Positions 1 to 8,857 of a stretch of 64,000 bases of DNA are shown here, piece after piece. Position 1 is the stretch's first letter. The number at the start of each line of letters is the position of its first letter. This DNA is from Candidatus Methylomirabilota bacterium. Its GTDB lineage: Bacteria > Methylomirabilota > Methylomirabilia > Methylomirabilales > Methylomirabilaceae. The DNA lies in the NCBI GenBank assembly GCA_003104975.1, contig PQAM01000008.1, positions 372,001 to 436,000 on the forward strand. Direction: 5' to 3'. Under the pieces are notes generated by a model that was given only the letters and a program-made list of their open reading frames with translations, was not told the origin of the DNA and ran no database searches. The position numbers and the translations under genes are program-made.

Positions 1-75
1 CCGGCAGCGATGGTGAAGGCGATCCATGACGCGATGGCCGGTCATCCGGTACTTGCCAAGGCCTCTGTTCGGTAG
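1..75 (+). CDS. C-terminal end of a CDS cut by the window edge
   Basis: Frame 1 is open from the first base and ends at TAG (73-75), giving 24 residues ending in HPVLAKASVR. An intrinsic-terminator-like hairpin follows 13 bases after the stop, which supports this being a genuine gene end. The segment ends like the C-termini of molybdopterin-type aldehyde/xanthine oxidoreductases (an AIHDAM-type helix), but 24 residues are too few for assignment, so the family is only a guess. Confidence 0.5.
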   Translation, partial: PAAMVKAIHDAMAGHPVLAKASVR

Positions 76-2047
76 CATTCAGTTGGTAAATGGGCTCTGG
101 CCTTCCGGTCAGAGCCCATTCTGTTTTCTCGTTCGAGCCTCACCCCTGCTCGGCCTGATCATTGTCGTCGTCTGTCTCGCCTCGTCGCCGGTCGGCGCAC
201 AGCCGCTCGCCGCCGCCGCATATCTGTCCGAACTGCAGACCCAGGCGCGTGCAGCCAAACTTGCGGATGATCGTGAGTGGCACCTGCTTCTGCATTATCG
301 CCCCCGTCTGTTCGGCGGACTCGAGAGCGAACAGGACGATCCGGGCTTTTTCTTGTCGTCGAAAGGAAAGACCGATCCTCAGGCGGAGCTCGATGCGACG
401 CTGGCGCAATTCTTCTCATCGGAGTTGGTGGGACGGTCGCGGCAGCCGGCTCAATGCGCGTTCGTTGCGCGCTATCACTGGTTAAGGCAGCGATTGCAGT
501 TCGACGATTCGCGCCTGCCGAAGCCGGCGTGCGAGCGATTCGACCGATGGGTTGCGGACTTCGAGGCCCGGTCGATCACGCTGATCTTTCCTTCGGCCTT
601 CATGAACAATCCGGCCTCCATGTTCGGTCATACCTTGCTGCGGGTCGATCAGAAGGGCCAGACCGAGCAGACACGGATCCTCGCCTACACGATCAATTAT
701 GCGGCGGATGTCCCGCCGGACGCCGGTATCGCCTATCCGGTTCGCGGCGTCTTCGGACTCTACAGGGGCTACTTCTCAACGATCCCGTACTATCTGAAGG
801 TCCAGGAGTATCGCGACATCGAGGACCGTGACATCTGGGAGTATCGCCTCAATTTTACCGATCAGCAGGTAGAGCGGCTGCTGATGCATGCGTGGGAGCT
901 GGGTAATGCCTCCTTCGACTATTTTTTCTTTAAGGAAAATTGTTCCTATCACCTGCTGACGCTGCTCGATTACGCCGACCCGTCACTCCACCTTGCGGAC
1001 CGGTTTCTGTTCTGGACGGTCCCGGCCGATACGGTTCGACTGATTGCATCCAAGCCGGGGTTGGTATCGGAGGTCACGTATCGACCAGCCCGCAGCAATA
1101 TGATTCGGCGCAAACGGGCATCCCTCCCGCCGGGCGACCGCGCCCTGGCCGACCGCATCACACGCGATCCGGGTGAGCTGACGTCGCCGTCATTCGTCGA
1201 CCGGAATCCCCAGCAACAGGCGTTCCTGCTCGATCTGGCATCGGACGTCTTGCGATACCGCATCGACACGGCTGATGAGCCATCCCCTGAACTGCGAGAG
1301 CAAAACCGGACACTCTTGACGGCCCGCAGCCGCATCAGGTTGCCGTCTGAGGATTTTGAGGTGGCGCCGTTTGCGAAACAGCCGGAGTCAGGGCATAAGA
1401 CCTCCCGCGTCGGCGTGGGAACGGGGTGGCGGAATCGAGATACGTTTGAAGAGGTCACGATACGGGCGGGCTATCACGATCTGCTGGATCCGGAGGATGG
1501 CTATACCCCGGATGCTCAGATCGAGATCGCATCCGTGACGGTCCGTCATTACAATCGGGCGGATGAGACACGCGTTGAACGGGCGACCCTGGCCGATGTC
1601 TTCTCCCTGTCGCCGATTGATGCGGTGACCCATGCCCCGTCGTGGAAGATCAATGTCGGCATGCAGACGATCCGGCATCATGGCTGTCGACTGTGCCGTA
1701 ATGGGGTCTTGGGTGGCGGCATCGGGGCCGCCGTTGAGTCTCGACTGCTGGGGCGTGAGGTCCTGTTCGCGTTTGCGGAGGCCGAGGGCAATTATAGTCG
1801 TGCCTACGACAAGCGGCATCGTATCGGCGGCGGCGGCACCGTCGGAATCGTGGCTGATCTGACGCCGTCTTGGCGAGCGATGGCGACGGGGACGTATCTG
1901 GGGTATGCGGTAGGCGAGCGATCCGACGATATTCGATGGTCTATCGGATCGCGCTACACGTTATCGCGGAATTGGACCCTTCGCATCGAGTATCACCATC
2001 GGGATCGCGATGACGATGCGGCGTTTGCGCTCCAGGCATTTTTTTAG
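26..2047 (+). CDS. DUF4105 / Lnb N-terminal periplasmic domain protein
   Basis: A predicted envelope protein of up to 673 residues. After a hydrophobic signal segment (about residues 40-58, ending SSPVGAQ) comes the Lnb N-terminal periplasmic domain (DUF4105), with the family motifs FMNNPASMFGHTLLRVD (His202) and FFFKENCSYHLL (Cys306); in Lnb-type lipoprotein N-acyltransferases a His/Cys pair of this kind is catalytic. The last 250 residues look like a beta-barrel-type C-terminal domain and end in an aromatic residue (ALQAFF), as outer-membrane barrels do. The start is unsettled: ATG26 overlaps the preceding CDS, TTG83 is the only other usual start codon before the signal segment, and both lie before or within the terminator hairpin at 89-129. 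The domain call is secure; the acyltransferase activity is inferred from the family only. Confidence 0.8.
   Translation: MTRWPVIRYLPRPLFGSIQLVNGLWPSGQSPFCFLVRASPLLGLIIVVVCLASSPVGAQPLAAAAYLSELQTQARAAKLADDREWHLLLHYRPRLFGGLESEQDDPGFFLSSKGKTDPQAELDATLAQFFSSELVGRSRQPAQCAFVARYHWLRQRLQFDDSRLPKPACERFDRWVADFEARSITLIFPSAFMNNPASMFGHTLLRVDQKGQTEQTRILAYTINYAADVPPDAGIAYPVRGVFGLYRGYFSTIPYYLKVQEYRDIEDRDIWEYRLNFTDQQVERLLMHAWELGNASFDYFFFKENCSYHLLTLLDYADPSLHLADRFLFWTVPADTVRLIASKPGLVSEVTYRPARSNMIRRKRASLPPGDRALADRITRDPGELTSPSFVDRNPQQQAFLLDLASDVLRYRIDTADEPSPELREQNRTLLTARSRIRLPSEDFEVAPFAKQPESGHKTSRVGVGTGWRNRDTFEEVTIRAGYHDLLDPEDGYTPDAQIEIASVTVRHYNRADETRVERATLADVFSLSPIDAVTHAPSWKINVGMQTIRHHGCRLCRNGVLGGGIGAAVESRLLGREVLFAFAEAEGNYSRAYDKRHRIGGGGTVGIVADLTPSWRAMATGTYLGYAVGERSDDIRWSIGSRYTLSRNWTLRIEYHHRDRDDDAAFALQAFF
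89..129 (+). terminator. Rho-independent terminator-like hairpin
   Basis: AATGGGCTCTG (89-99) pairs perfectly with CAGAGCCCATT (110-120), separated by a 10-nt loop and followed by CTGTTTTCT. It would end transcription of the cut-off CDS at 1-75, yet it lies inside the 5' part of the open frame of the next gene. Confidence 0.7.
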
Positions 2048-2396
2048 CTGCGCCTCCGGCTCCTGTCATAGCCACTCGATGTCCGGGAGAGTCCATACGC
2101 GAACGGCAGTGTCAGGCGGCGAGAGTCCGACATTCGCATGTCAACACTCAATACTGACACACAACCGAATTGAAAGATGGTTTACGTGTGACTTTACTGT
2201 TTCCAATCTCCCACTGTTTCATCTTGACTTCTTCTCCTGTCGCTGATAGCCTCGCGCCGTCAGCGGGATTCGGAACCATGACGCTTCACGAGGTCCGCCG
2301 CCGCCGTCCGAACCTGTGTTCCAGACAGGCGAAGTCGCCCATCGCATAGAGGCGACCGGGGGTCCAAGCGCTTTACTCTGATTCGGAGGAGGAAAT
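2048..2396. other. Intergenic region before the metalloprotease
   Basis: No convincing gene is seen in these 349 bases. TTGACT (2224-2229) and TAGCCT (2247-2252), 17 bases apart, could be a weak sigma-70 promoter for the metalloprotease; GGAGGAGG ends about four bases before its ATG. Confidence 0.4.
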
Positions 2397-3275
2397 ATGG
2401 CGAAAAGGCATGCTCAACTCCGTCGCAGTTGCGGGACGATGGCCGCACACATGATGTTGTTGGAGACGTTCCCGGCGTTTCGCGGCAACCAGATGCGCCT
2501 CGAAGGAGTCACGGACAAACGGCGTCAATTGGCGTTCGATATCAAGGCCGTTCCCATTGTCACCGTCAAGACGTTCGTCCACGTCGTCTACAAGACCGAT
2601 GAACAGAATATCTCGAACGCGCAGATCAAGAGCCAGATAGCCGTTCTCAACCGGGATTTCCGGGCTGCCAATCCGGATAAAGCCCATGTACCGGCGCCGT
2701 GGAAGGGCCTCGTGGCCGATTCGCGCATCCAGTTCAAACTCGTCAAGGTGACGCGTACGAAGACCAATGTCGCTGCGTTCACGCACGATGACAAGGTCAA
2801 GAAGGCCGCGACCGGCGGCATCGCGCCGATCACGCCCAAGACGCATCTGAATATCTGGGTGTGCCCCCTGAGCGGCGGGCTGCTCGGCTATGCGCAGTTC
2901 CCCGGCGGGCCGCCGTCAACGGACGGTGTCGTCATCAATGTTCGGGCATTTGGTACGATGGGAACGGCGGAGGCCCCGTTCAACAAGGGACGCACGGCGA
3001 CCCATGAAGTCGGACACTATTTCAACCTGCGCCACATCTGGGGCGATACCCCCGATTGCAGCGGTTCGGATATGGTGGCCGATACACCGAACTGCGCCGG
3101 ACCGAACTACGGCACGCCCGCCTTCCCCACGATCACCTGCGGCAACGGGCCTCATGGCGATATGTTTGTGAATTACATGGACTACACCGACGACGCAGCG
3201 ATGTGTATGCTGACGACCCAGCAGACGGTGCGCATGCGGGCGGCGCTTGATACGAATCGGAGTGGACTGAAGTAG
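2397..3275 (+). CDS. M43-type (cytophagalysin/pappalysin-like) zinc metalloprotease
   Basis: A 292-residue metzincin-type zinc endopeptidase. The active-site helix HEVGHYFNLRH (His203, Glu204, His207, His213) and the downstream Met-turn region FVNYMDYTDDAAMCML are hallmarks of the M43 family, and the preceding strand with the IWGDTPDC cysteine-rich loop is typical of cytophagalysin-like members. The ribosome-binding site GGAGGAGG is strong, so the ATG at 2397 is well supported. No classical signal peptide is visible at the N-terminus, unusual for this mostly secreted family; residues 1-35 may act as a propeptide or use another export route. A second, unrelated metallopeptidase lies about 500 bp downstream, suggesting a proteolysis locus. 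Substrate unknown. Confidence 0.88.
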   Translation: MAKRHAQLRRSCGTMAAHMMLLETFPAFRGNQMRLEGVTDKRRQLAFDIKAVPIVTVKTFVHVVYKTDEQNISNAQIKSQIAVLNRDFRAANPDKAHVPAPWKGLVADSRIQFKLVKVTRTKTNVAAFTHDDKVKKAATGGIAPITPKTHLNIWVCPLSGGLLGYAQFPGGPPSTDGVVINVRAFGTMGTAEAPFNKGRTATHEVGHYFNLRHIWGDTPDCSGSDMVADTPNCAGPNYGTPAFPTITCGNGPHGDMFVNYMDYTDDAAMCMLTTQQTVRMRAALDTNRSGLK

Positions 3276-3383
3276 GCTCCGCGCAGAAGCTGGGCTGTTC
3301 GCCACAGCCGAATACCTGTCGTCGACGGGGCGCCGGTATCCGACAACTGATTGCGCCATGGCTCTCTCGCAGGAAAGGCACGC

Positions 3384-3707
3384 ATGGATCCGTCGACGAT
3401 CTGCGGCATCAGGTGGATCCACGTATTCGAGCAGGATACCGAGGCCGGGGCGGTCTATTGCCCTGAAACCGACCGGATTCCGCTTGCGCGTCGCCCGCGT
3501 GAACGATTCGAACTGGCGGCTGGAGGTGTCGCTCGGGTGTTCGTGGGCGGCGCCGACGATAGACCGGTGCTCCGGACGGGGCGATGGCGATCCACGTCGA
3601 CGGGTGTGTTGATCGAACTGCCCGCGACCGGTTGCGAACACGCAATAACGTGGCGCATCATCGAGGCGACGCCGACGCGCGTTGTGGTGTCCACAACCCC
3701 GCTGTGA
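3384..3707 (+). CDS. Small hypothetical protein between two metallopeptidases
   Basis: A 107-residue protein starting MDPSTICGIRWIHVF, preceded by AGGAAAGG at a good distance from ATG3384. It has no signal peptide or membrane segment and looks beta-rich, with FELAAGGVARVFVGG and TWRIIEATPTRVVVS stretches. I recognise no family. Its place between an M43 protease and a gluzincin, all on the same strand with short gaps, makes a role as inhibitor, chaperone or propeptide-like partner conceivable, but that is context only. The open frame could be extended to 3351; the ribosome-binding site favours 3384. Confidence 0.55.
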   Translation: MDPSTICGIRWIHVFEQDTEAGAVYCPETDRIPLARRPRERFELAAGGVARVFVGGADDRPVLRTGRWRSTSTGVLIELPATGCEHAITWRIIEATPTRVVVSTTPL

Positions 3708-3798
3708 CGTGTGGAATAGCCCGGGGCCGGATCGTGTTCGATTGACCCGGTACATAGCCGATCCTCGGACCCCAACCGATCTCAACGTCACCTGTACC

Positions 3799-5697
3799 AT
3801 GATGACCACAAAGACAAGACCCGCATCACCGCCGTTCGAGATCAGTTCTCGCGTAGAGCGACAGGCGCTGACTCGCCCGTATCAGCGGCCGCACGGGGCG
3901 CCCCTTTTGCGCCCGCTCAAAATCTATACCTTGGATCCGTCGGTCTCACACCGAATCGGTGGCGTTGCCACCGTGGGCGTACCGTACGAGGATGTGGAGC
4001 CTGGGCCGGTCGGGTCGGTATTCCACATCGATCCCTCCGGCGCGCCCAAGCCGCTCGAGGCGTCGACCCTGGATCTCGATGATCCGTACCTGTTGATGTC
4101 CGGTGGGCTGGCGCCGTCGCCCGCCGACGGTCGGTTTGCGTTACAGATGGTGTATGCCGTCTGCAGCCTCACGTACGCGGCGTTTCGGCGTGCGCTCGGT
4201 CGGGATATCTCCTGGGCGTGTGAAGGGATCGATGGGACGCCGCGCGCCAGGCTCGTCGTCCGCCCATTCGGCATGTACGCGCGCAATGCGGGCTATTCGC
4301 GAGAGGCGGGCGAGTTGTCGTTCGGCTATTTCAGGGCCGGCGTGAAGCCGGCCGGCTTCGTGGTGAGCAAAGGGCTTATCCTGACGGCCCTCTCGCACGA
4401 TGTCGTTGCGCACGAGACCACGCACGCGCTGCTCGACTCGCTGCGATCATCGTTTGCGGTACCCACGAATCCTGACGTACCCGCGTTTCACGAGGGCTTC
4501 GCGGATCTCGTGGCGCTGTTCCTGCACTTCAGCTATCCGGGTGTCGTGGAGCAGGCCATTCGCGAATCACGCGGCGCCATTGCGCAAGGATCGTTGCTGG
4601 CGGATGTGGCGCGCGAGTTCGGATATGCGCGCTCAACACCGGGTCGAGCCGCCGCCCTCCGATCGGCCATTGACGTGGCCGGTCTCGTGCCGTTTGATTC
4701 CGACGCGCCGCCAGGCGAAGGCAAGGGCCCGCTCTGTTACGACCCTGCGCTCGAGGCGCATCAGCTTGGATCGGTGCTTGTGTCGGCGGTGTTCGAGGCG
4801 TTTGTCACGGTTGTACGACGCAAGGGGGAACGGTTGTTCCGGATTGCCGGTCTCGACCCGCAGGCGATCGGTCAGGCGCAGCTCAGTGAGGAGTTGGTGC
4901 GCGCGCTGGCACAGGACGCCTGCGACGTGGCCGGCCGGTTCCTCGACATCTGCATCCGCGCCATCGACTACTGCCCGCCTGTCGACCTTGAGATGGGCGA
5001 GTACCTTCGCGCGCTTGTCACCGCCGATTCCGAGTTGGTTCCGGACGATAAGTTGGGCTACCGAGAGGCGCTGATGCGATCGTTCCGACGGCGGCGAATC
5101 TTTCCCGATCACGTACAGTTCATGACGGAGGACGCGGTCCGATGGCAGGAGCCGCCCGTAGAACTCTATGTTCCCGGGCTCGCCTTCAAGGAACTTCGTT
5201 TCGACGGCGATCCCGGTCATCCTGCCGACGCCGATGAGTTGCGCCGTCAGGCGACGGCCTTGGGTGCGTTCATCACAACCGGCGACCATGCTCGTTGGTG
5301 TCGTCTCATCGTTCCCGGCCGGCGTCTGCCCAAGGGTATGACCTACGCCTCGCCTCCGCTCATCGAGTCGATTCGATGCGCGCGCCGCACGTCGCCTGAT
5401 GGAACCGTACTGTTCGATCTTGTCGCCGAGGTCACGCAGACCTGTACGCTCATCCAAGGCGGAGAACCGGTGGAACTGCCGGCCGGCTGCACCATTGTCA
5501 TCGATCCCCACGGCCGGATTCGCTTAATCGTTTCAAAAAAGGCCGACAACCACGACCGTGCGGCACGGCAGCGTGCGGCCATCAAGGGGCCGCTGCAACG
5601 ATTGTGGACCAGGCGCGGACGCCGGTATCTGTTGCGGCCGGACGCGCTTCAGCGGCTGCACGACAGGCGACGCAGGTCCGAGATCACCTTGGATTGA
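3799..5697 (+). CDS. Gluzincin-type metallopeptidase (thermolysin-like HExxH...E)
   Basis: A 632-residue protein with a zinc-peptidase core: VVAHETTHALLDSL (His205, Glu206, His209) followed by FHEGFADLVALF, whose Glu232 is in the position of the third zinc ligand of thermolysin-like enzymes. The rest matches no family I can name; the C-terminal third (after about residue 420) looks like a separate alpha/beta domain ending in a basic tail. No signal peptide is evident, so it may act in the cytoplasm or be exported in an unusual way. ATG3799 and ATG3802 are adjacent; the frame is open upstream to 3682, but that part overlaps the preceding gene and has no good ribosome-binding site. It pairs with the M43 protease upstream. 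Peptidase class is supported, function unknown. Confidence 0.75.
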   Translation: MMTTKTRPASPPFEISSRVERQALTRPYQRPHGAPLLRPLKIYTLDPSVSHRIGGVATVGVPYEDVEPGPVGSVFHIDPSGAPKPLEASTLDLDDPYLLMSGGLAPSPADGRFALQMVYAVCSLTYAAFRRALGRDISWACEGIDGTPRARLVVRPFGMYARNAGYSREAGELSFGYFRAGVKPAGFVVSKGLILTALSHDVVAHETTHALLDSLRSSFAVPTNPDVPAFHEGFADLVALFLHFSYPGVVEQAIRESRGAIAQGSLLADVAREFGYARSTPGRAAALRSAIDVAGLVPFDSDAPPGEGKGPLCYDPALEAHQLGSVLVSAVFEAFVTVVRRKGERLFRIAGLDPQAIGQAQLSEELVRALAQDACDVAGRFLDICIRAIDYCPPVDLEMGEYLRALVTADSELVPDDKLGYREALMRSFRRRRIFPDHVQFMTEDAVRWQEPPVELYVPGLAFKELRFDGDPGHPADADELRRQATALGAFITTGDHARWCRLIVPGRRLPKGMTYASPPLIESIRCARRTSPDGTVLFDLVAEVTQTCTLIQGGEPVELPAGCTIVIDPHGRIRLIVSKKADNHDRAARQRAAIKGPLQRLWTRRGRRYLLRPDALQRLHDRRRRSEITLD

Positions 5698-5747
5698 CGC
5701 CTGGACTACGGGCCGGGAGATACTATCTGCCGGCCCGTCGTCATTAT

Positions 5748-6392
5748 TTATTGCCCGACAGCCTGTATGCGCACGACGCGCGCGTCGGCCTCAAGGATGT
5801 CCTCCACGCGCTCGTTCCAGAGGGAGCGGAAACGAGCGACTGAGGCGGGGTCTCCATTACCGAGTGCGGGGCCGATGGCGGCTGCAAGATCTTTGGACGC
5901 CGGTACGACGTTCGGCTCATACGTCACATGAACGGTACGACCGGTGTCGAGGCGCTCGAAGTCGAACTCGCTGTGGCGGAGATCATCGCTTCGAAAGACG
6001 AAGAGATCACGCCGTCGAAAGCGCCCGGCGCCCAACCCGCCAAAACCGGTTTCCGGCGCCGCACCAATGGCGACGTTCACCAGTTGCGAGATCGGCCCAT
6101 AGCCGAAGTCCGTCGGTCCGCCGTATGCCGTGACCCGCACGTTGCCGCGAACAGCCGGCTCATCACCATACAGGGCCTTGAGGCCGTGCCGCAGGACAAG
6201 GTAGGCGCCGGCCACCGTCGGACACATGTGGCCTGCCGCCTTGACGAGCTCATCAAAGCTGACCGCGATCGGCTCGCCGGGCGCGACCAGTCCCAGGAAT
6301 TCGAGAAAGGGGTCGCGCACGATAATCGGTTCGGGATGCACTCGCAACGAGAGTGCCAGGTGTTCACGCGGTGTTGCCTTGTCCATGCTCAT
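5748..6392 (-). CDS. FmdE-like domain protein
   Basis: A 214-residue soluble protein. Residues 45-85 carry SFDELVKAAGHMCPTVAGAY, with the GHxCP motif and the following helix of the FmdE family (named for formylmethanofuran dehydrogenase subunit E; most bacterial members are of unknown, possibly metal-binding, function). The C-terminal zinc-ribbon of archaeal FmdE is not seen. AAGGAGG lies 11 bases before ATG6392; ATG6386 is an alternative. It starts 18 bases after the stop of the DUF542-NnrS gene and is probably cotranscribed with it, so a role in redox or nitrosative stress response is plausible but unproven. Confidence 0.7.
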   Translation of the reverse strand: MSMDKATPREHLALSLRVHPEPIIVRDPFLEFLGLVAPGEPIAVSFDELVKAAGHMCPTVAGAYLVLRHGLKALYGDEPAVRGNVRVTAYGGPTDFGYGPISQLVNVAIGAAPETGFGGLGAGRFRRRDLFVFRSDDLRHSEFDFERLDTGRTVHVTYEPNVVPASKDLAAAIGPALGNGDPASVARFRSLWNERVEDILEADARVVRIQAVGQ

Positions 6393-6410
6393 AACGGTTG
6401 AATCCTCCTT

Positions 6411-8216
6411 TTACGCTTCGCGCGATGTCGCCGCCAGCTTCCCCAATTCGGCCAGCAGCGGTTCCAGTTCGATGCTGTGAATCCGGCACGCCTGTCGCAG
6501 TGTGACCGTGGGGGCCATGGCTGCCCGCATCTCCGGGTTCTGGAGCGGACGCAGGCCGCGACTGACGAGCAGTTCAAGGGCACCAGGGATGGTGAGGAGA
6601 TCGGAGACGAAATTATCCGCCATCGGTTCGATTTCGGTCGAGGCGAGTCCGGATGATGGGCGGGTCCGGACGGTCATGATGACGTTGACGGCAAACGCCG
6701 CAAAGGCCCCGACACCCAATACGCCGGAGATAGAGATGTACGGCCACACCTCGTCCAGACCGGCCAGCTCAACCAGCAGTTCAAGGCCGCGTGTGGCGAT
6801 TGCCGCATTCAGCAGATAGAAGGTCGTGTCGCGCCAGCCTCTGCTCCATAACGGCGTACCGGCAAATACCGGGATGAGGCGCGCAGCGACACCGATGATG
6901 ATCTGCGTCAGAAAGCCGAGGGTGAAGGCGTGACGACCGACGTCTAAGACCAGCGCGGGTACGGGCTGACCCGTCAATGCCGACACAGCGCTCCAGACGG
7001 GTATGAATACCAGCGCAACCAGCAACCACGCATAGGCGGCTACCAGGAACTTTTCATAGCCGCGGTCGCCCACTACCGTCTGATTCTCCCACGATCCAAG
7101 GATACCGAGCCGCAGGACGAATGCCCCCACCATAAGCGCCAGCGCAACCCCGGCCGGCGCGCGCAACCCCGGCAGCGGTATCCACGTCTCGATGACGGCG
7201 ACGAGGATCCACGCCGAAGCCGCCACTTGATAGCCGATAAACAGCGCCGTGTTCATCCGCGCCGGCGGGAGCGTCAGACCCAGGAAGACCGGGGCGATGC
7301 GCAGACTCATGCCGAGGATCCACGAGCCGGCGAACCCCCACAGTGCCGTCTCCCAGACCGCCGGTTGGAGCGAATCCGCGCCGGCTGCCGTCACAACGGC
7401 CAATGCGGCGGCGATGACCAGCCATCCGCAGCCGCTGCGCAGGTAGCGTTCGAAACGCTCGGGGGTCGGCGCGCCCGCATCCAGGCTGTGATGAATGACC
7501 CATCCGAAGGCCAGCGCCGCCGTAAGGAGCATGATGGCCCCTGCAAGCTGTGTCGGTCCGACCACCGGTGGCCCGGCAAGCAGACCGACGGTGATGACCA
7601 GCACGCCGCCCGTTTGCAGCCAGAACGATGCCGACGCGACACCCGGCGCGGTAAGCGGCGCCGCCTTGAAGCGCGGGATCACGTGATAGGCGACACCCAT
7701 GATGAAGAGCGCGGCAAAGCCGAAGACCTGCGCATACCCGTGTGCCACTTTGGTGGCGTCGCTCGACAGGCCGCCCAGAAAGTTCCAGGGAAGGGTGATT
7801 GTCGCCAGGGTCAGCGCGCCCAGCGTGCTGCCGAGGGTCAGCGCAAACAGCAGGCTGGCCGCGAAGAACCGGACGTAGCCGGTCGGCCGCGGGACGGCGG
7901 GCGCCGCCACCGTCGGGCGCGGCGGCTGTACGGGTTGAACCGTGACCTCACAGGCAGGTGAGGCGCAAGGGCGCATCGGCTCGGTCGCGACGGCGACGGG
8001 CCGTTCGCGAGGCTTGCCGTTTCCGTTCAATGCCCCGAGTAATGCATCGAGGTCGATGCCCCGGACATGTGCCGCCTCGGCAAGCGTGGCGCTCCCTCCG
8101 CAACAGGTGTCGATTCCGTGCGCGTTCAGGACCCGACTGAGGGCCGGATCGGCATGGACGACGTCATCAACCGTTGTAGTGCTTGTGAACTGATGTGCGG
8201 CCATTTCGCGGCTCAT
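6411..8216 (-). CDS. DUF542-NnrS-DUF1858 fusion protein
   Basis: A 601-residue three-part protein. Residues about 10-60 form a DUF542/ScdA-N domain with the DTCCGGS cysteine pair, known from RIC/YtfE iron-cluster repair proteins. Residues about 105-520 contain some twelve hydrophobic helices with NnrS-family motifs (AHGYAQVFGFAALFIMGVAYH, where histidines may bind heme or metal). The last 65 residues are DUF1858-like (IPGALELLVSRGLRPL, then a second helix pair). NnrS proteins are heme/copper membrane proteins that protect against nitric oxide stress. A separate promoter lies upstream (8292-8320) and the FmdE-like gene follows closely. DUF542 and DUF1858 at opposite ends of one NnrS is unusual and suggests the soluble domains sense or repair on the cytoplasmic face. 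Confidence 0.85.
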   Translation of the reverse strand: MSREMAAHQFTSTTTVDDVVHADPALSRVLNAHGIDTCCGGSATLAEAAHVRGIDLDALLGALNGNGKPRERPVAVATEPMRPCASPACEVTVQPVQPPRPTVAAPAVPRPTGYVRFFAASLLFALTLGSTLGALTLATITLPWNFLGGLSSDATKVAHGYAQVFGFAALFIMGVAYHVIPRFKAAPLTAPGVASASFWLQTGGVLVITVGLLAGPPVVGPTQLAGAIMLLTAALAFGWVIHHSLDAGAPTPERFERYLRSGCGWLVIAAALAVVTAAGADSLQPAVWETALWGFAGSWILGMSLRIAPVFLGLTLPPARMNTALFIGYQVAASAWILVAVIETWIPLPGLRAPAGVALALMVGAFVLRLGILGSWENQTVVGDRGYEKFLVAAYAWLLVALVFIPVWSAVSALTGQPVPALVLDVGRHAFTLGFLTQIIIGVAARLIPVFAGTPLWSRGWRDTTFYLLNAAIATRGLELLVELAGLDEVWPYISISGVLGVGAFAAFAVNVIMTVRTRPSSGLASTEIEPMADNFVSDLLTIPGALELLVSRGLRPLQNPEMRAAMAPTVTLRQACRIHSIELEPLLAELGKLAATSREA

Positions 8217-8291
8217 CGTGCAGAATCTGCATACATCAGATAGTCAACCGGAACGTGCCGGGTAGGTAGGCCCGTCTCCTATCTTGTCAAA

Positions 8292-8320
8292 AATATAGCT
8301 GAAGCGCCGGACGCGGTCAA
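8292..8320 (-). promoter_or_regulatory. Sigma-70-type promoter for the DUF542-NnrS gene
   Basis: Read on the minus strand: TTGACC (8320-8315), a 17-base spacer, and TATATT (8297-8292). It lies between the cytochrome stop and the NnrS start, so the NnrS-FmdE pair can be transcribed separately from the cytochrome. Confidence 0.65.
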
Positions 8321-8337
8321 GGCAAACGTCACGGTGA

Positions 8338-8802
8338 TCAGTGCCCTTCGTCGAGTCGATACATGGTATGACAGGCCACGCAATTGCCGGTCAGCCTGGC
8401 AAGCTCACGGAGGATGTCGGCCTGACTGTGACCGGCCTTGATCTGGTCGGCCAAGGCATCAAACCCCCGATGGGTGTGGATGGCCAGCTCCAGGAACTGC
8501 CGGGGAAGTCGTGTCTGAATATGCGGATCCATATCGGCGGATCCTGTCATTCCAGACGTACGGGCCGACTTTTCTGCAGCCGGGCGATCACTGCGTGCAA
8601 GACCCTGAAGGATCCCGCTGACAGACTCGAGCATCAGGCGCATTTCGGCGAGCACCATCTGTCGCTGGGCCGGACCGAGGACCAGACGTTGCCGCGAATC
8701 GGTGGAGGGGTCGTGGAGTTCAACCGCCAGGGCGCCACCGGATAATCCCAGCATGATCAACCCCGTCACCCCGACGACGATGCCGATTGATGAGACCTTC
8801 AT
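8338..8802 (-). CDS. Periplasmic mono-heme c-type cytochrome
   Basis: A 154-residue exported protein with a signal peptide (about residues 1-28, ending GGALAVEL) and a single heme-binding CVACH close to the C-terminus (LTGNCVACHTMYRLDEGH). One C-terminal CxxCH after a helical body is the layout of cytochrome c'/class II cytochromes, a family that binds NO. The body is mostly helical (RQMVLAEMRLMLESVSGILQGL). GAGGAGGT lies 10 bases before ATG8802; the in-frame GTG at 8811 would be too close to it. It sits between two NnrS genes, consistent with a periplasmic electron carrier or NO-binding protein for that cluster. Confidence 0.8.
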   Translation of the reverse strand: MKVSSIGIVVGVTGLIMLGLSGGALAVELHDPSTDSRQRLVLGPAQRQMVLAEMRLMLESVSGILQGLARSDRPAAEKSARTSGMTGSADMDPHIQTRLPRQFLELAIHTHRGFDALADQIKAGHSQADILRELARLTGNCVACHTMYRLDEGH

Positions 8803-8857
8803 GGTACTCACGACCTCCTCTCTCTGTTCTGTGTGTGGGCTTGGGCGGCCCTATGTG

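Noticed and set aside
7227-7961. A 244-codon plus-strand open frame opposite the NnrS fusion
   Set aside because: Its translation is a low-complexity Arg/Gln/Gly mixture, while the minus strand encodes a clear NnrS domain.
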